Below are positions 36,701 through 44,884 of a DNA stretch of 64,000 nucleotides, piece by piece. The stretch is from an uncultured Bryobacterales bacterium (lineage in GTDB: Bacteria; Acidobacteriota; Terriglobia; Bryobacterales; UBA6623), in the NCBI GenBank assembly GCA_958295955.1, contig OY282420.1, positions 3,548,435 to 3,612,434 of the forward strand, in the 5' to 3' direction. The position numbers were made by a program, and so were the translations under genes. The notes beneath the pieces were generated by a model. The model did not search any database. It was not told where the DNA came from and saw nothing but the letters and a program-made list of their open reading frames with translations. Position 1 is the first letter of the stretch, and every line of letters starts with the position of its first letter.

Positions 36701-36874
36701 GCGTTGGTGAACTTCGATCCGCATCGAGGACTGCGGGCGGCGAGCGCGTTCGTGGACCTCGCGCAGACCAACCAGGTGCTCGTATTCACCTGCCACCGGC
36801 AGATAGTGGACTGGTTCGTGCGCGGAGCCTCCGAGCGCGGTGCGCAAGAGCCCGAGGTGATCCCGATCGAGTGA
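33734..36874 (+). CDS. yhaN: SbcC/Rad50-like ATPase, YhaN type
   Basis: 1046 residues. N-terminal Walker A GPNEAGKTT (31-39) and C-terminal LSRGTREQLFLSLR signature with Walker B LPVIVDEALVNFD define an SMC/Rad50-type ATPase. Between them lie long coiled coils interrupted near residues 480-520 by two hydrophobic helices (VVAAIALAMGIALLAAGAIL and the next), the membrane-anchored feature of YhaN proteins. It is translationally coupled to the YhaO-like nuclease. Roles proposed for relatives include DNA end processing at the membrane; the exact function is not settled. Confidence 0.9.
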   Translation: MRIHRIRIDGFGRFTDRTLGPFERPVTIFHGPNEAGKTTLLEFIRRLLFGFPDGRSNQNPYPPLAGGRHGGRVGVIDQAGKHYTVRRRQGIKGGPVTISGDGGETLDQAALAQLLGHHSKDVFQNVFAFTLDDLHSEKLLSDASVNSQIYSAGMGAAKLPEALKRLKDDKDGLFLKGGSKHAIHDVAGKLDRVNASLRDTANNAVDYGRLTGELEEIETSLQELDEKRQSCQKQFDYQKLLEKAWGDWNDLTEAEGRLAELPVIDDFPVNGVNRLETLKEQVGAARREWESAGGDVTEAEAKADLSVERETVLNRSADIRRLEQGRTSFDSSVRDLPKRKTEIREYENDLAATLKELGADWDQARLESFDLSLVVREEISQYQERLRNSREELDRRKSALTQDETALQESVEAENAAQREIDSAGAPEFDAAQIRRRRELIRIARARLGEIARKREEASNLQSQLDGLENAAPASGGPSGSRVVAAIALAMGIALLAAGAILGGPVLPVGIVAGVALVGIGAYLFSSGRPSRGEHAESPRVASLRKSLGQAGTQLEHLQSALEREAAPLGLKTIDEPSLIAAEGSLDDEQNRIHEWDRLSKALDGAKSLAKQRKNRAENSRESVEEAEKALESVETEWRQWLAGRGLRETFLPETVGELRGKVELGLNRLRDLRSRRQRIDAIRKDIDDYVAIVAPLASEFGVALDKNDNRDVAAAVESLVKLHDKVEENVRERKNAQADLEKAKRRLQERESDLRTAEEEIKGLLQSGAAADAEDFRKRGETYRQRVDLKKKQNDALGRLQRLSGPGDRLESLKKTLRETDVRAISDEALRAEEKREAVDAEVKRLSTRRGSLQSDLKKLTGEEESSKLRAELRRLLEEMRGYAREWAVRAIAENLLNEARLKFEKERQPEVVRNAASFFKDITDGRYEKVFSPLGGSEIRVTDFTGNAKRPSELSRGTREQLFLSLRFGLIRDLGRRSERLPVIVDEALVNFDPHRGLRAASAFVDLAQTNQVLVFTCHRQIVDWFVRGASERGAQEPEVIPIE

Positions 36875-36908
36875 GCCGGCAAGCTCGGTTGCTATCATCG
36901 AAATTCGG

Positions 36909-39140
36909 TTGCGGAAAACGCTTCGAACTCTGCTCCTGGTCGCCGCCGCGGTTTTGCTGGGCTACGCTCTCTCCGATTATTCCGACTCGCGCCACGCGCC
37001 GGCAGGAGACACGGCACGATCGACGCCGAAACTACCCGTCGAGGTCGCCGCCAAGGCGCAGCACTGGAATTGGTCGCAGTCCACCGGCGATTCGTCGCGG
37101 GTCGAGATTTTTGCGGAGTCGTTCTCGCAGGATGCGTCCGGCGGGCAAATCGACCTTTACGGCGTCGAGTTGCGGATTTTCCACGACGCGGGCTCGACTT
37201 ACGATCGTGTCGTCAGCGCCGCCGCAACGTTCTCTCTGACTGACGGCAAGCTTTTCAGCGCAGGAGAAACCGTCATTACGCTCGGCGTGCCGTCCGATGG
37301 CAAGGCGGAGTCGCCCACGGTCATCACCACTTCCGCCGTCACGTTCTACACCAAGAGCAATCAGGCGCGCACCGAGCAGCCGACTGCGTATGCGTTCGAC
37401 GGCGGGCGCGGCCGGTCGGTGGGCGCGGTGTACGAGTCCGGCACGAGCGTGCTGCACATGAAGTCGGATGTTTACCTGGAGCGCTTCGCAGCGGGGCGGG
37501 GAGAGTCCGCGACGCAAATTCGGGCGGGCGAGCTTTATTACCACGAGCAGGCCGGACGCATCGACCTGCGGCAGCGCGCCAGGGTCGAGCGCGGCGCGCA
37601 GTGGCTGGAGTGCGACGAAGGAACGGTCCGGCTCTACGCGGGCGTCGTGCGCAAAATCGAGGCAAGCGGGGCGGTCGGCGGCGAGCGCGGGGAGGATCGC
37701 GAGGTTCGCTTCGAGACCCCCCGCTTCGAGGCGCATTACTCCGAAAAGCAGGTTTTGGAAAGGCTCCACGGCTACGGCGCCACAACTTTTACCGCAACCA
37801 ACAAGCTGCAAACGCTGGCCGTGAACGGCGAGCGGATGACGCTTTTCTACCGCCCGATAGACAGCGGGGGAGACAGCGAGCTGGAGCGGGTCGACGTGCG
37901 CCGCGCGTCGCGCCTGCGCATAGAGCCTCACGGCGCGGGGCTGCGGCGGACGGTCGTCTCGGAGGCTTTGGAACTGCGCATGCGTCCCGGGGGCCGGGAG
38001 ATCGAGCGGGTCGAGACGCACGAGCCGGGGCGCATCGAGTTGATTCCGGCGGGGCAGGCCGGCGGCGGGCGGAGAACGCTGGACGCCGAGCGCATGCGCA
38101 TCGACTACGACCGTTCGAACCGCATGCGCGCCTTGTTGGCTACGGGGAACGTGCGGCTGGTCCGCGGGCCGGAACAGGAGGGCGCCCCCGCGCTTGAGAC
38201 TTGGAGCGGCGGACTGGAGGCGGCCTTCGGCCCGGAAGCTGACGAGATGACCCGACTGCGTCAATGGGACGGGTTCCGCTTCGTCGAGGGCGAACGGCGC
38301 GGGCGGGCCGACGAAGGCATATTCGACGTTGCCGCGAATGCCCTGGAGTTGACCGGCAAGGCGGAAGTCGCCGATGCCGCGGGGCGCGTGACGGCGCGCC
38401 GCATCGTGTTGGACCGGACCGCCCGGCGGCTTGAGGCCGAGACGGACGTGACCTCGGTTTTCAGCGGCGAAGGGGCCGAGGATTCCGCCGAGCCGGGCGC
38501 CGGGTTGTTCGCTGAAGATGTTCCCGTGTACGCCGCCGCAGCCAAGATGCTGTCGGATCAGGAGAACGGCGTCATCGAATACCGCGGGCGGGCGCGGCTC
38601 TGGCAAAACGACAATCGGGTGGAAGCCGAGCGCATTACGATCGACCGCCGCGCGCGCGCGCTCACCGCGCAGCGGCAGGTAGCAACGAGCTTGACCGCGG
38701 ACGGCGCCGCAGGAGAAGCGCCCGCAACGGTGACGGTTTATGCGGACGATCTACGCTACGACGAGGACTCCCGCCTGGCGGTTTTCGACGGGCAGGTGGA
38801 TTTCCGGCGCGACCGCCTGCGCGTGTTGTCCGATTCCTTGACCGCCGTGTTGCGCGCAGACGACGGCGAAGCCGGAAGCATGGAGAGGGCGACCGCTGCA
38901 GGCGCCGTAAAGATTTTCGAAACGGCTGCCGGAGAGGGCCGCAGCGGCTTCGGCGAGCGGGCCGTTTACGATCCCGAAGCGGCCGCCATCGTGCTGACCG
39001 GGCGGCCTGCGCGGGTGGTTTCCGCGGCGGGAGACGAGACGCGGGGCGCGGAATTGACCTACCTGACCGACGGTGATAGGCTGCGGGTTTCGGGGCAGGG
39101 GTCCGACCGCGCATACACCTATCGGCGCGCGAGGAAGTAG
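36909..39140 (+). CDS. LptC/LptA-like LPS transport protein
   Basis: 743 residues from a TTG start. A single N-terminal membrane anchor ([17 protein letters not shown]) is followed by an LptC-like beta-rich region and then by repeated OstA/LptA-type segments (for example [27 protein letters not shown] and [21 protein letters not shown]). The combination suggests one protein that spans the role of LptC and several LptA units in the periplasmic lipopolysaccharide bridge. LptB follows 29 bases downstream, which supports this. It is far longer than separate LptC (~190) plus LptA (~185). Confidence 0.75.
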   Translation: MRKTLRTLLLVAAAVLLGYALSDYSDSRHAPAGDTARSTPKLPVEVAAKAQHWNWSQSTGDSSRVEIFAESFSQDASGGQIDLYGVELRIFHDAGSTYDRVVSAAATFSLTDGKLFSAGETVITLGVPSDGKAESPTVITTSAVTFYTKSNQARTEQPTAYAFDGGRGRSVGAVYESGTSVLHMKSDVYLERFAAGRGESATQIRAGELYYHEQAGRIDLRQRARVERGAQWLECDEGTVRLYAGVVRKIEASGAVGGERGEDREVRFETPRFEAHYSEKQVLERLHGYGATTFTATNKLQTLAVNGERMTLFYRPIDSGGDSELERVDVRRASRLRIEPHGAGLRRTVVSEALELRMRPGGREIERVETHEPGRIELIPAGQAGGGRRTLDAERMRIDYDRSNRMRALLATGNVRLVRGPEQEGAPALETWSGGLEAAFGPEADEMTRLRQWDGFRFVEGERRGRADEGIFDVAANALELTGKAEVADAAGRVTARRIVLDRTARRLEAETDVTSVFSGEGAEDSAEPGAGLFAEDVPVYAAAAKMLSDQENGVIEYRGRARLWQNDNRVEAERITIDRRARALTAQRQVATSLTADGAAGEAPATVTVYADDLRYDEDSRLAVFDGQVDFRRDRLRVLSDSLTAVLRADDGEAGSMERATAAGAVKIFETAAGEGRSGFGERAVYDPEAAAIVLTGRPARVVSAAGDETRGAELTYLTDGDRLRVSGQGSDRAYTYRRARK

Positions 39141-39169
39141 CGCAATCGAATTTTTCGGCGACCCATTCC

Positions 39170-39916
39170 ATGCAAGTCTTGCGTACGGAAAAGCTCTCGA
39201 AGAGCTATCGAGGGAGGCGTGTCGTCAACGGGGTTTCGCTGGCGGTGCGGCGGGGCGAGGTGATCGGCCTGCTGGGTCCGAACGGAGCGGGCAAGACGAC
39301 GTCGTTCAACATGATCGTCGGGCTGGAGAGTCCCGACTCGGGGCGCGTGTTGCTGGACGACGCCGACATTACCGAGATGCCGATGTACCGGCGCGCCCGC
39401 GAGGGGATCGGCTACTTGCCGCAGGAAGCATCGGTTTTCCGCAAGCTGACGGTCGAAGAGAACATCCTGGCGATCTTGCAAACGCTGCCGCTATCCCGCT
39501 CGGAGCGCCGCGAGCGGCTGGAGGATTTGATCGCGCAGTTCGGGCTCGATACGGTGCGGCGGAGCCGCGGCTATCAGCTTTCCGGAGGAGAGCGGCGGCG
39601 CGTCGAGATTGCGCGGTCTCTGGTGATCTCGCCCGGGTTTTTGCTGTTGGACGAGCCGTTTTCGGGGATCGATCCGAAGCAGGTGATCGAGTTGCAGAAG
39701 ATCATCGCCAATCTGAGCGACTTCGGGATCGGCATCGTCATTACGGATCACAACGTGCGCGAGACGCTCAGCGTGACCGATCGGGCGTTCATCATGCACA
39801 ACGGTTCGGTATTCCGGTCGGGGGTTCCGCGCGAATTGGAAGCGGATCTCGAAGTGCGCAGGCTTTATCTCGGCGAGCATTTCGACCTGCCGGCGCACGT
39901 TCGCGAACGCTCTTAG
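39170..39916 (+). CDS. lptB: LPS export ABC transporter ATPase LptB
   Basis: 248 residues. Walker A GPNGAGKT (36-43), Q-loop [18 protein letters not shown], signature [14 protein letters not shown], Walker [14 protein letters not shown] and switch histidine in [11 protein letters not shown] are all present; the latter motif and QEASVFRKL are specific to LptB. It powers lipopolysaccharide extraction from the inner membrane together with LptFG, not seen here. It follows the LptC/A-like gene and overlaps the convergent gene by four bases. Confidence 0.96.
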   Translation: MQVLRTEKLSKSYRGRRVVNGVSLAVRRGEVIGLLGPNGAGKTTSFNMIVGLESPDSGRVLLDDADITEMPMYRRAREGIGYLPQEASVFRKLTVEENILAILQTLPLSRSERRERLEDLIAQFGLDTVRRSRGYQLSGGERRRVEIARSLVISPGFLLLDEPFSGIDPKQVIELQKIIANLSDFGIGIVITDHNVRETLSVTDRAFIMHNGSVFRSGVPRELEADLEVRRLYLGEHFDLPAHVRERS

Positions 39917-40497
39917 AGACTGTAGGCGACAAGCACGAACAGGGCGAGCAAGACAGCCAGTATTATGTAGCCGATGCGCTTCAGTGCGTGAATCCCACTT
40001 GCCTGCTCATGAGCGAGGCGCCGGGCAACTTCCTGGATCGCCTCGATCGTTTCATGATTGCCGGCCTTTACTACAGTGGAGGCCGTATCCCGAGCGTTTT
40101 TGATTTCCGTCGCGAGTGTTTCGGAGACCTCCGGGATATCGGAAAGGAATCGCTCCCGAAGCTCGGCGGCGACGGATTCGATCTTTGCCGCTTGGCCTGA
40201 GACGCTTTCGAGTTGCGCCCCGATTTTTGTAATCGCCTCGTGGGTTTGCGCAGGGTCGGAGCGCTGGAGGAATTCGACGGCTTGGCGGAGCGTTGCAAGG
40301 ACTTCGTTGAGGGACTTTGCCGCAGTCTCGGCCTCGGTCGCGAACTTGTCGATGTTGGCGCTCGTTTCGCCAAGCCCGCGTCCGGCTGCGTCGAGCGACT
40401 GCTCCAGCGAACCCAGCCGTTCCAGACGCCGGACCAGATCGGTGACCCCTTGCTCGGCCTCCACGAGCCGCTTTTCAACATCTTTTAATACGCTCAT
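39913..40497 (-). CDS. Coiled-coil protein with C-terminal membrane helix
   Basis: 194 residues. About residues 1-165 are predicted helical and coiled coil, rich in A, E, L, K and S (for example [20 protein letters not shown]). One membrane helix lies at the very C-terminus ([18 protein letters not shown]), making it a tail-anchored protein with the coil on one side of the membrane. I do not recognise a family. The ATG overlaps the stop of the helicase-nuclease gene (ATGA), so the two are almost certainly coexpressed. The coupling makes a helper or effector role for the helicase plausible. Confidence 0.8.
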   Translation of the reverse strand: MSVLKDVEKRLVEAEQGVTDLVRRLERLGSLEQSLDAAGRGLGETSANIDKFATEAETAAKSLNEVLATLRQAVEFLQRSDPAQTHEAITKIGAQLESVSGQAAKIESVAAELRERFLSDIPEVSETLATEIKNARDTASTVVKAGNHETIEAIQEVARRLAHEQASGIHALKRIGYIILAVLLALFVLVAYSL

Positions 40498-43400
40498 GTC
40501 AATCCCCTTTGCATCGCCTGTTTTACCCCGGGCTCATCCCAGCGGCGGATAACACGGCCTACCGCCGTCTCCAACAGACCGACTATCCCGTGGAGCCGCC
40601 GAGTTGCCGTTGCGGCCCGCACGAACGGGTTGTCGATTTCGGCAGCCCGTTCCAACCCTTTCTTTTCGGCGAACGAAAGATCGGGGTTTGCGGCATCCAG
40701 ATAGAGCAATGCGGAAACGAGAGGCGGCCCCAGATCGGGCGCCCGCGTGAGCCCAAGATCGAACAGCTTGTCGATGACCGCTTCAACCTCCGTTTGCGGA
40801 AGCTCATAGTCTTCGCTGCTTTTGCGAATCGCGGCGCTGATCCCCTGCAAGACGACGCTGTCGTCACGGTCGGAACACATCGATTCGGCGGCTGCGCGAA
40901 CAAGGAGAAGTCCCGGATGGTCCGGGTAGGATTCGAGTGCGCGGATGCACATGCCGCGGAGTTCGCCGGCGTCTATTGGCGTTTGGGCCTTGTCGACAAG
41001 CTCCCACCATACGACCAGAGCGATCTCTTCACTATCGAGAAGCCGTTCGATGCGCTCGGCGTCAAGGCCCTCTTGAAGATAATCGAGCAAGCGCGAGCGA
41101 ATTTCGCTGTCGCCCCGCGCTTGACGGGCGAGCAGGACCGACTCCTGGATCATCCGCCGGCGTGAGCGCTCGACCACATCGTACATGAATTTAACGAGCA
41201 TCCGGGCGAGCTTGACCGCGGCGTCGCGTGGGCTGCCAGCGCCGATGGCGTCCACTTCCCGCGCGAATAGCTTGCCCTTGGCCGGCTGCGCGGCGTGAAC
41301 GTATTCTCGCAGGCATTGCTTGCAGCGGTCGAGATCGAACGCTTGGGTATGGACAACGAATTTACGCGAGCCGTACCCAACCTCATAGTCCCGAATCACA
41401 CCGAGCCTGAGCAATCTGCAGATCGCTTTCTCTTGGTGCTTTGTGTCCTTGTCGTTTTTCCAAAACGGCATTTCCACGGGCTGGGGGACGGAGAGATCGC
41501 CAATCTCGTCGAGCACGAGATCCACGTCATCGATCTCCTTTTTCATCCCTGCGAATGCCTGAAGATGGAACCAGAGAGAACGTGTCACGTCATCATTCGC
41601 TTGACGGTTTCGGCCTGCTTTCTCGAAGCGTGTGCGGAGCTCATCGAGGTTGAGGTCGGGGTCGAGCAACTCGTCGGAGCGTTTCCGGTCGTATTCGAAG
41701 AACACCACGGTACAACAGGCCGGTTTTCGGTCTCTGCCTGCGCGTCCCGCTTCTTGATAAAAACTCTCGAGTGACCCCGGCATGCCGAAATGCACCGTAT
41801 AACGGATGTTCGGCTTATCGATGCCCATTCCGAACGCCTTGGTGGCGACGAGCACGGGTACAAGGTTGTTCTTGAAGCTCGCTGCGTTCTCCTTCTTGCG
41901 GATATCCCATTCGGCGCGGTCGATATGCTTCGGCGCAGAGCCGGAATATATAGTGACTTCTATGTTGGTAGCGCTTTGCACGATACTGCGCGCGCCCATC
42001 AAGCCGTACTTCATGTCCTTGACGGTTGGCACGAATACAATGCCGGACGCCGTGTTGCGGCCGGCGGGGCGGTAGAATTCCGCCTTCGGCAGTTCAAATT
42101 TTTTCGGTAGCGCATACAGCACCCCGCGCAATGCCGCCTGCGGGTTCTCGGTCGGTGCGACATGCTCGATTGCGAAGCGGATCTCGGCGCGGTCGAAGGA
42201 ATCGGGCCGGATAAGCGCATTGGAGCGGTTCCGGTCGATGTCGAGATCGGCGAGCATGTCCCGTAGCACTGCGCGCGAAGCCGTTCCGGTAAGGGCGAGG
42301 AGCGGCGGCGGACGACCCTCCCGGTCCTTGCCGAACTCACGCAAGTTGTTCGCGAGGCCGAGGTACGCGGGACGGAAGTCGTGCCCCCATTCCGAGACGC
42401 AGTGGGCTTCGTCGATGACCGCGAGATTGACGAGCGAGAGCCTCGACAGTGTGCCGAGCGCCTCGCGGAACTGAGGCGACTGCAGGCGCTCGGGGGAGTG
42501 CAGGACGAACTGGTATTCGCCACGTTCCACGCGCAGGAGAAGGCGGCGGCGTTCCTCATCTGCAAGGTTACTTGAGATCGGCGCCGCGCGGTCGATTCCG
42601 TAGGAGCGCAGACCTTCGACCTGGTCCTCGATCAGCGCAATGATCGGGTCGACGACGAGCGTCACCCCGGGCATCAAGAGTCCCGCGAGTTGGTAGATGA
42701 GACTCTTTCCCGCTCCGGTCGGGAGCAGCACCGCGCAGTCGTTTTGGCGAAGCGCGTTGAAAACCGCCTCTCCCTGCCTGGAGCGGAATGCATACTTGCG
42801 AAAAACGTTTTGAAGAAAAATCGTGAGCGTCGAACGCGCGTCATCGTAGGTCGGCGGCGCGATGGCCCGACGTCCGAACTCGAATGTATGCTCGACTGCG
42901 AATTCCACCGGCAGGAAAGCGGGGCGGATGAGGATGTCCGGTTGCTCGGCGTGCTGAATATGGTGGAACGGACTCGCCGCGGACTCGACGGCTATGCGCA
43001 CCCTTTCGCCCTGCGCCTCGGGTTCAGCGGCCTCTATCCACTCATCGGCGCTGAAGACCCACGTAACGCTGAATCCGTCGCCGGCGCGGACGGTGCAACG
43101 AGAAGGAACCGAGCTTTCGCCGTAGAGCACGTCGAAGCCGGCAAGCAGCCGCAGCGCATCCAATACGCCGGCAGCAGCCGCAACTCCGGCTTTAGCGCCG
43201 ACACAGTGGAGATCGATCGCCCATTCCCGGTCGGCAGTGAGCCAGCCGAAGCCGACAGCGTGCGCGACAGCGAACTGCACCTTGGCGGCAACCGCGCAAT
43301 CGCTGACGAGAGCGGCGGCCTGCTCGTCGCCGGCGCCCGAAGCGAATGCCGTCAACGCTTTCATGCAGCGGCTTTGAACGACATCGAGTGCGTCCCCACT

Positions 43401-44351
43401 GCCGTGCATGACCTCTTCGTTGGGTACGCGAACGGTGTCGATCCCGATTTCCCGCAGGGATTCATCGCGCGCCTTGTCGACCGTCGGGTCATGCTCGGGG
43501 CCGTCGATCTCGATCGCCAGCGGAGGGCCGCCGGGATGGCAGAACAAGAAGTCGATACGCCGCGCGCCGCCTTCCTCGATTCCGCTGGATTCAAGCAGCT
43601 TGTCGAGCGATGCCTGGGATGTGAACCAGTGACCCGCCGCGGGGCCGAGCGCTTCGGGTACCCAGTGTTCCAGGAACCGAGCCTCGACATCGCTCTGCAG
43701 CAACGCATCGAATGCAGGGTCAAGGGTAAAGGGCGCTCTGTCAGTGAGAGCCGCCAGAACAGCATCGGCGCTCGTGCGCGGCCGTGCTCCGGGCGGCAAT
43801 TCCCAGCCCATTTGGTCGCCTTCCGTCGCGAGATCGCAGACCGCGTCCAGGAGGCCGCACACACGCAACGCCTCGCGTTCGATCTCCAGCGTCGGCAGCG
43901 GCGTTCGGCCGCGTTGCAGCAGCTTGACGAGCAGCGCGCCGGCGAGGCGGGCGTGGTCGGCGGCCTGACGCGGGCGGCTCCGGCGTGTCAGCAGCACGCA
44001 CTGGCTGAGAGTTCGTTCCAGGGTTGCGTTGCCGCTCAGGCGCTCGCGCAGGATGCCGGGCATTGTCCCGACGGATATGTACTCGGGGATAAAGTCGGCG
44101 CGGACCGCGCTTTCCGTCCATGAAACAGGCAGCGGTGCGGGAGAACGGGTTTCGACTGGTACGACGGGCGGCGCCCCGGTTCCGGGACCATCAGGATCTG
44201 CCGGCGTTGACTCATCGCCAAGGTTTCGCAGACCTTTACAGTGCGGATACCGGCTGCAGCCCCAGAATTGGCCGCCCTGATTCGAACCCCTCTGCGCTGT
44301 GCGCAGCGCCATCGGCGCGCCGCATGCAGGGCAAGAAGGCGGTTCCGGCAT
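40494..44351 (-). CDS. RecQ-type helicase fused to zinc finger and nuclease-like domain
   Basis: 1285 residues. Residues 7-40 form a topoisomerase-type zinc finger (C7, C10, C32, C38). A PD-(D/E)xK-like endonuclease region lies near 260-310, with D267 in RRIDFLF and E281-I-D283 in AIEIDGPEHD, followed by DESLREIGIDTVRVP as in DUF559/Vsr-like enzymes. The RecQ-type helicase core follows: Walker A LLPTGAGKS (542-550), DEAH (647-650), TGTAS (688-692), ATKAFGMGID and YQEAGRAGRDR. No HRDC domain is obvious; the last ~330 residues are unassigned. It leads a two-gene operon with the coiled-coil membrane protein and is a plausible defence or repair enzyme. Confidence 0.85.
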   Translation of the reverse strand: MPEPPSCPACGAPMALRTAQRGSNQGGQFWGCSRYPHCKGLRNLGDESTPADPDGPGTGAPPVVPVETRSPAPLPVSWTESAVRADFIPEYISVGTMPGILRERLSGNATLERTLSQCVLLTRRSRPRQAADHARLAGALLVKLLQRGRTPLPTLEIEREALRVCGLLDAVCDLATEGDQMGWELPPGARPRTSADAVLAALTDRAPFTLDPAFDALLQSDVEARFLEHWVPEALGPAAGHWFTSQASLDKLLESSGIEEGGARRIDFLFCHPGGPPLAIEIDGPEHDPTVDKARDESLREIGIDTVRVPNEEVMHGSGDALDVVQSRCMKALTAFASGAGDEQAAALVSDCAVAAKVQFAVAHAVGFGWLTADREWAIDLHCVGAKAGVAAAAGVLDALRLLAGFDVLYGESSVPSRCTVRAGDGFSVTWVFSADEWIEAAEPEAQGERVRIAVESAASPFHHIQHAEQPDILIRPAFLPVEFAVEHTFEFGRRAIAPPTYDDARSTLTIFLQNVFRKYAFRSRQGEAVFNALRQNDCAVLLPTGAGKSLIYQLAGLLMPGVTLVVDPIIALIEDQVEGLRSYGIDRAAPISSNLADEERRRLLLRVERGEYQFVLHSPERLQSPQFREALGTLSRLSLVNLAVIDEAHCVSEWGHDFRPAYLGLANNLREFGKDREGRPPPLLALTGTASRAVLRDMLADLDIDRNRSNALIRPDSFDRAEIRFAIEHVAPTENPQAALRGVLYALPKKFELPKAEFYRPAGRNTASGIVFVPTVKDMKYGLMGARSIVQSATNIEVTIYSGSAPKHIDRAEWDIRKKENAASFKNNLVPVLVATKAFGMGIDKPNIRYTVHFGMPGSLESFYQEAGRAGRDRKPACCTVVFFEYDRKRSDELLDPDLNLDELRTRFEKAGRNRQANDDVTRSLWFHLQAFAGMKKEIDDVDLVLDEIGDLSVPQPVEMPFWKNDKDTKHQEKAICRLLRLGVIRDYEVGYGSRKFVVHTQAFDLDRCKQCLREYVHAAQPAKGKLFAREVDAIGAGSPRDAAVKLARMLVKFMYDVVERSRRRMIQESVLLARQARGDSEIRSRLLDYLQEGLDAERIERLLDSEEIALVVWWELVDKAQTPIDAGELRGMCIRALESYPDHPGLLLVRAAAESMCSDRDDSVVLQGISAAIRKSSEDYELPQTEVEAVIDKLFDLGLTRAPDLGPPLVSALLYLDAANPDLSFAEKKGLERAAEIDNPFVRAATATRRLHGIVGLLETAVGRVIRRWDEPGVKQAMQRGLT

Positions 44352-44409
44352 TGGGCTATTCTAATGCATCGCCCCGGCCATATTTGCGAGCGGACGCCGA
44401 GCCTGTAGA

Positions 44410-44509
44410 GTGCTTGCTCCGCGGAGCTTGGGGGGATAATATCGGGGGAAACGTCCGTTCTCTTGGCGTCATGCCGACTGCAAGACTCGAACGCGAGGGG
44501 CTGTTTGGA
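44410..44509 (+). repeat. Long imperfect direct repeat, upstream copy
   Basis: It aligns with 52344-52439 from GTGCTTGC to CTGTTTGGA, with only scattered differences and short gaps. The strongest identity covers GGCGTCATGCCGACTG and AACGCGAGGG. A further 17-base identity (44513-44529 with 52520-52536) continues after an ~80-base deletion in this copy. Confidence 0.85.
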
Positions 44510-44529
44510 GCAGGCGGCCGGCGATATCG
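44471..44529 (+). pseudogene. 5' fragment of the spermidine-synthase-like gene
   Basis: The ATG and the following MPTARLEREGLFG match the first 13 residues of the gene at 52401 with one substitution. The sequence then jumps, after a deletion, to a later part of the gene (GGCGGCCGGCGATATCG), and homology ends. It is a non-functional remnant generated by duplication. Confidence 0.75.
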
Positions 44530-44649
44530 ACTCGGCAGCCCGCCGGATCGGTCCGACGCGGCTCGGCGCCGGCTGTGCAAGGCCCGAAAACCGACGTTCC
44601 GAAAAACGCCGTCCGGGAGACCCGGGCAGTTACAATCGAACGCCGGCAG

Positions 44650-44678
44650 CGCCTAAACCCCCAGGCGACGACATTTGG
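44650..44678 (+). repeat. 29-base palindrome-containing repeat, copy 1
   Basis: CGCCT and AGGCG flank a C-rich loop, and ACGACATTTGG follows. It is identical to copy 2 except for one base. Confidence 0.8.
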
Positions 44679-44721
44679 TCCGGTGTCGATGCCGACCGCC
44701 GTAACCGCAACCGCCCCGGCA

Positions 44722-44750
44722 CGCCTAACCCCCCAGGCGACGACATTTGG
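44722..44750 (+). repeat. 29-base palindrome-containing repeat, copy 2
   Basis: It is separated from copy 1 by 43 bases of unrelated sequence. No cas genes and only two units are present, so a CRISPR array is unlikely. Confidence 0.8.
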
Positions 44751-44884
44751 AGCAAAGAGACGGTAATATGTATGCACCGATGGGATTAGCCGATTCGCAA
44801 GGCTATGACGACGGTTGCCGGCCAACGCCAAGGAGCCGTTGGCCGGCCGTGGGCCCCAAAACTCAGCGAGGGAGACGAAGCAGT

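Larger units (their letters stand above)
44352..44884. other. Repeat-rich intergenic region
   Basis: This 533-base stretch separates the helicase-nuclease gene from the DUF1553 gene. It holds the upstream copy of a ~100-base repeat, a dead 5' fragment of a spermidine-synthase-like gene and two 29-base palindromic repeats. No intact gene is visible. Confidence 0.75.

Noticed and set aside
44275..44300. A tRNA T-loop-like string (GATTCGAACCCC).
   Set aside because: It lies in the zinc-finger codons of the helicase-nuclease gene and no acceptor or anticodon stems can be formed around it.
44650..44750. A minimal CRISPR array (29-base repeats, 43-base spacer).
   Set aside because: Only two repeats, one spacer, no cas genes and the location at a duplication border make an ordinary dispersed repeat more likely.
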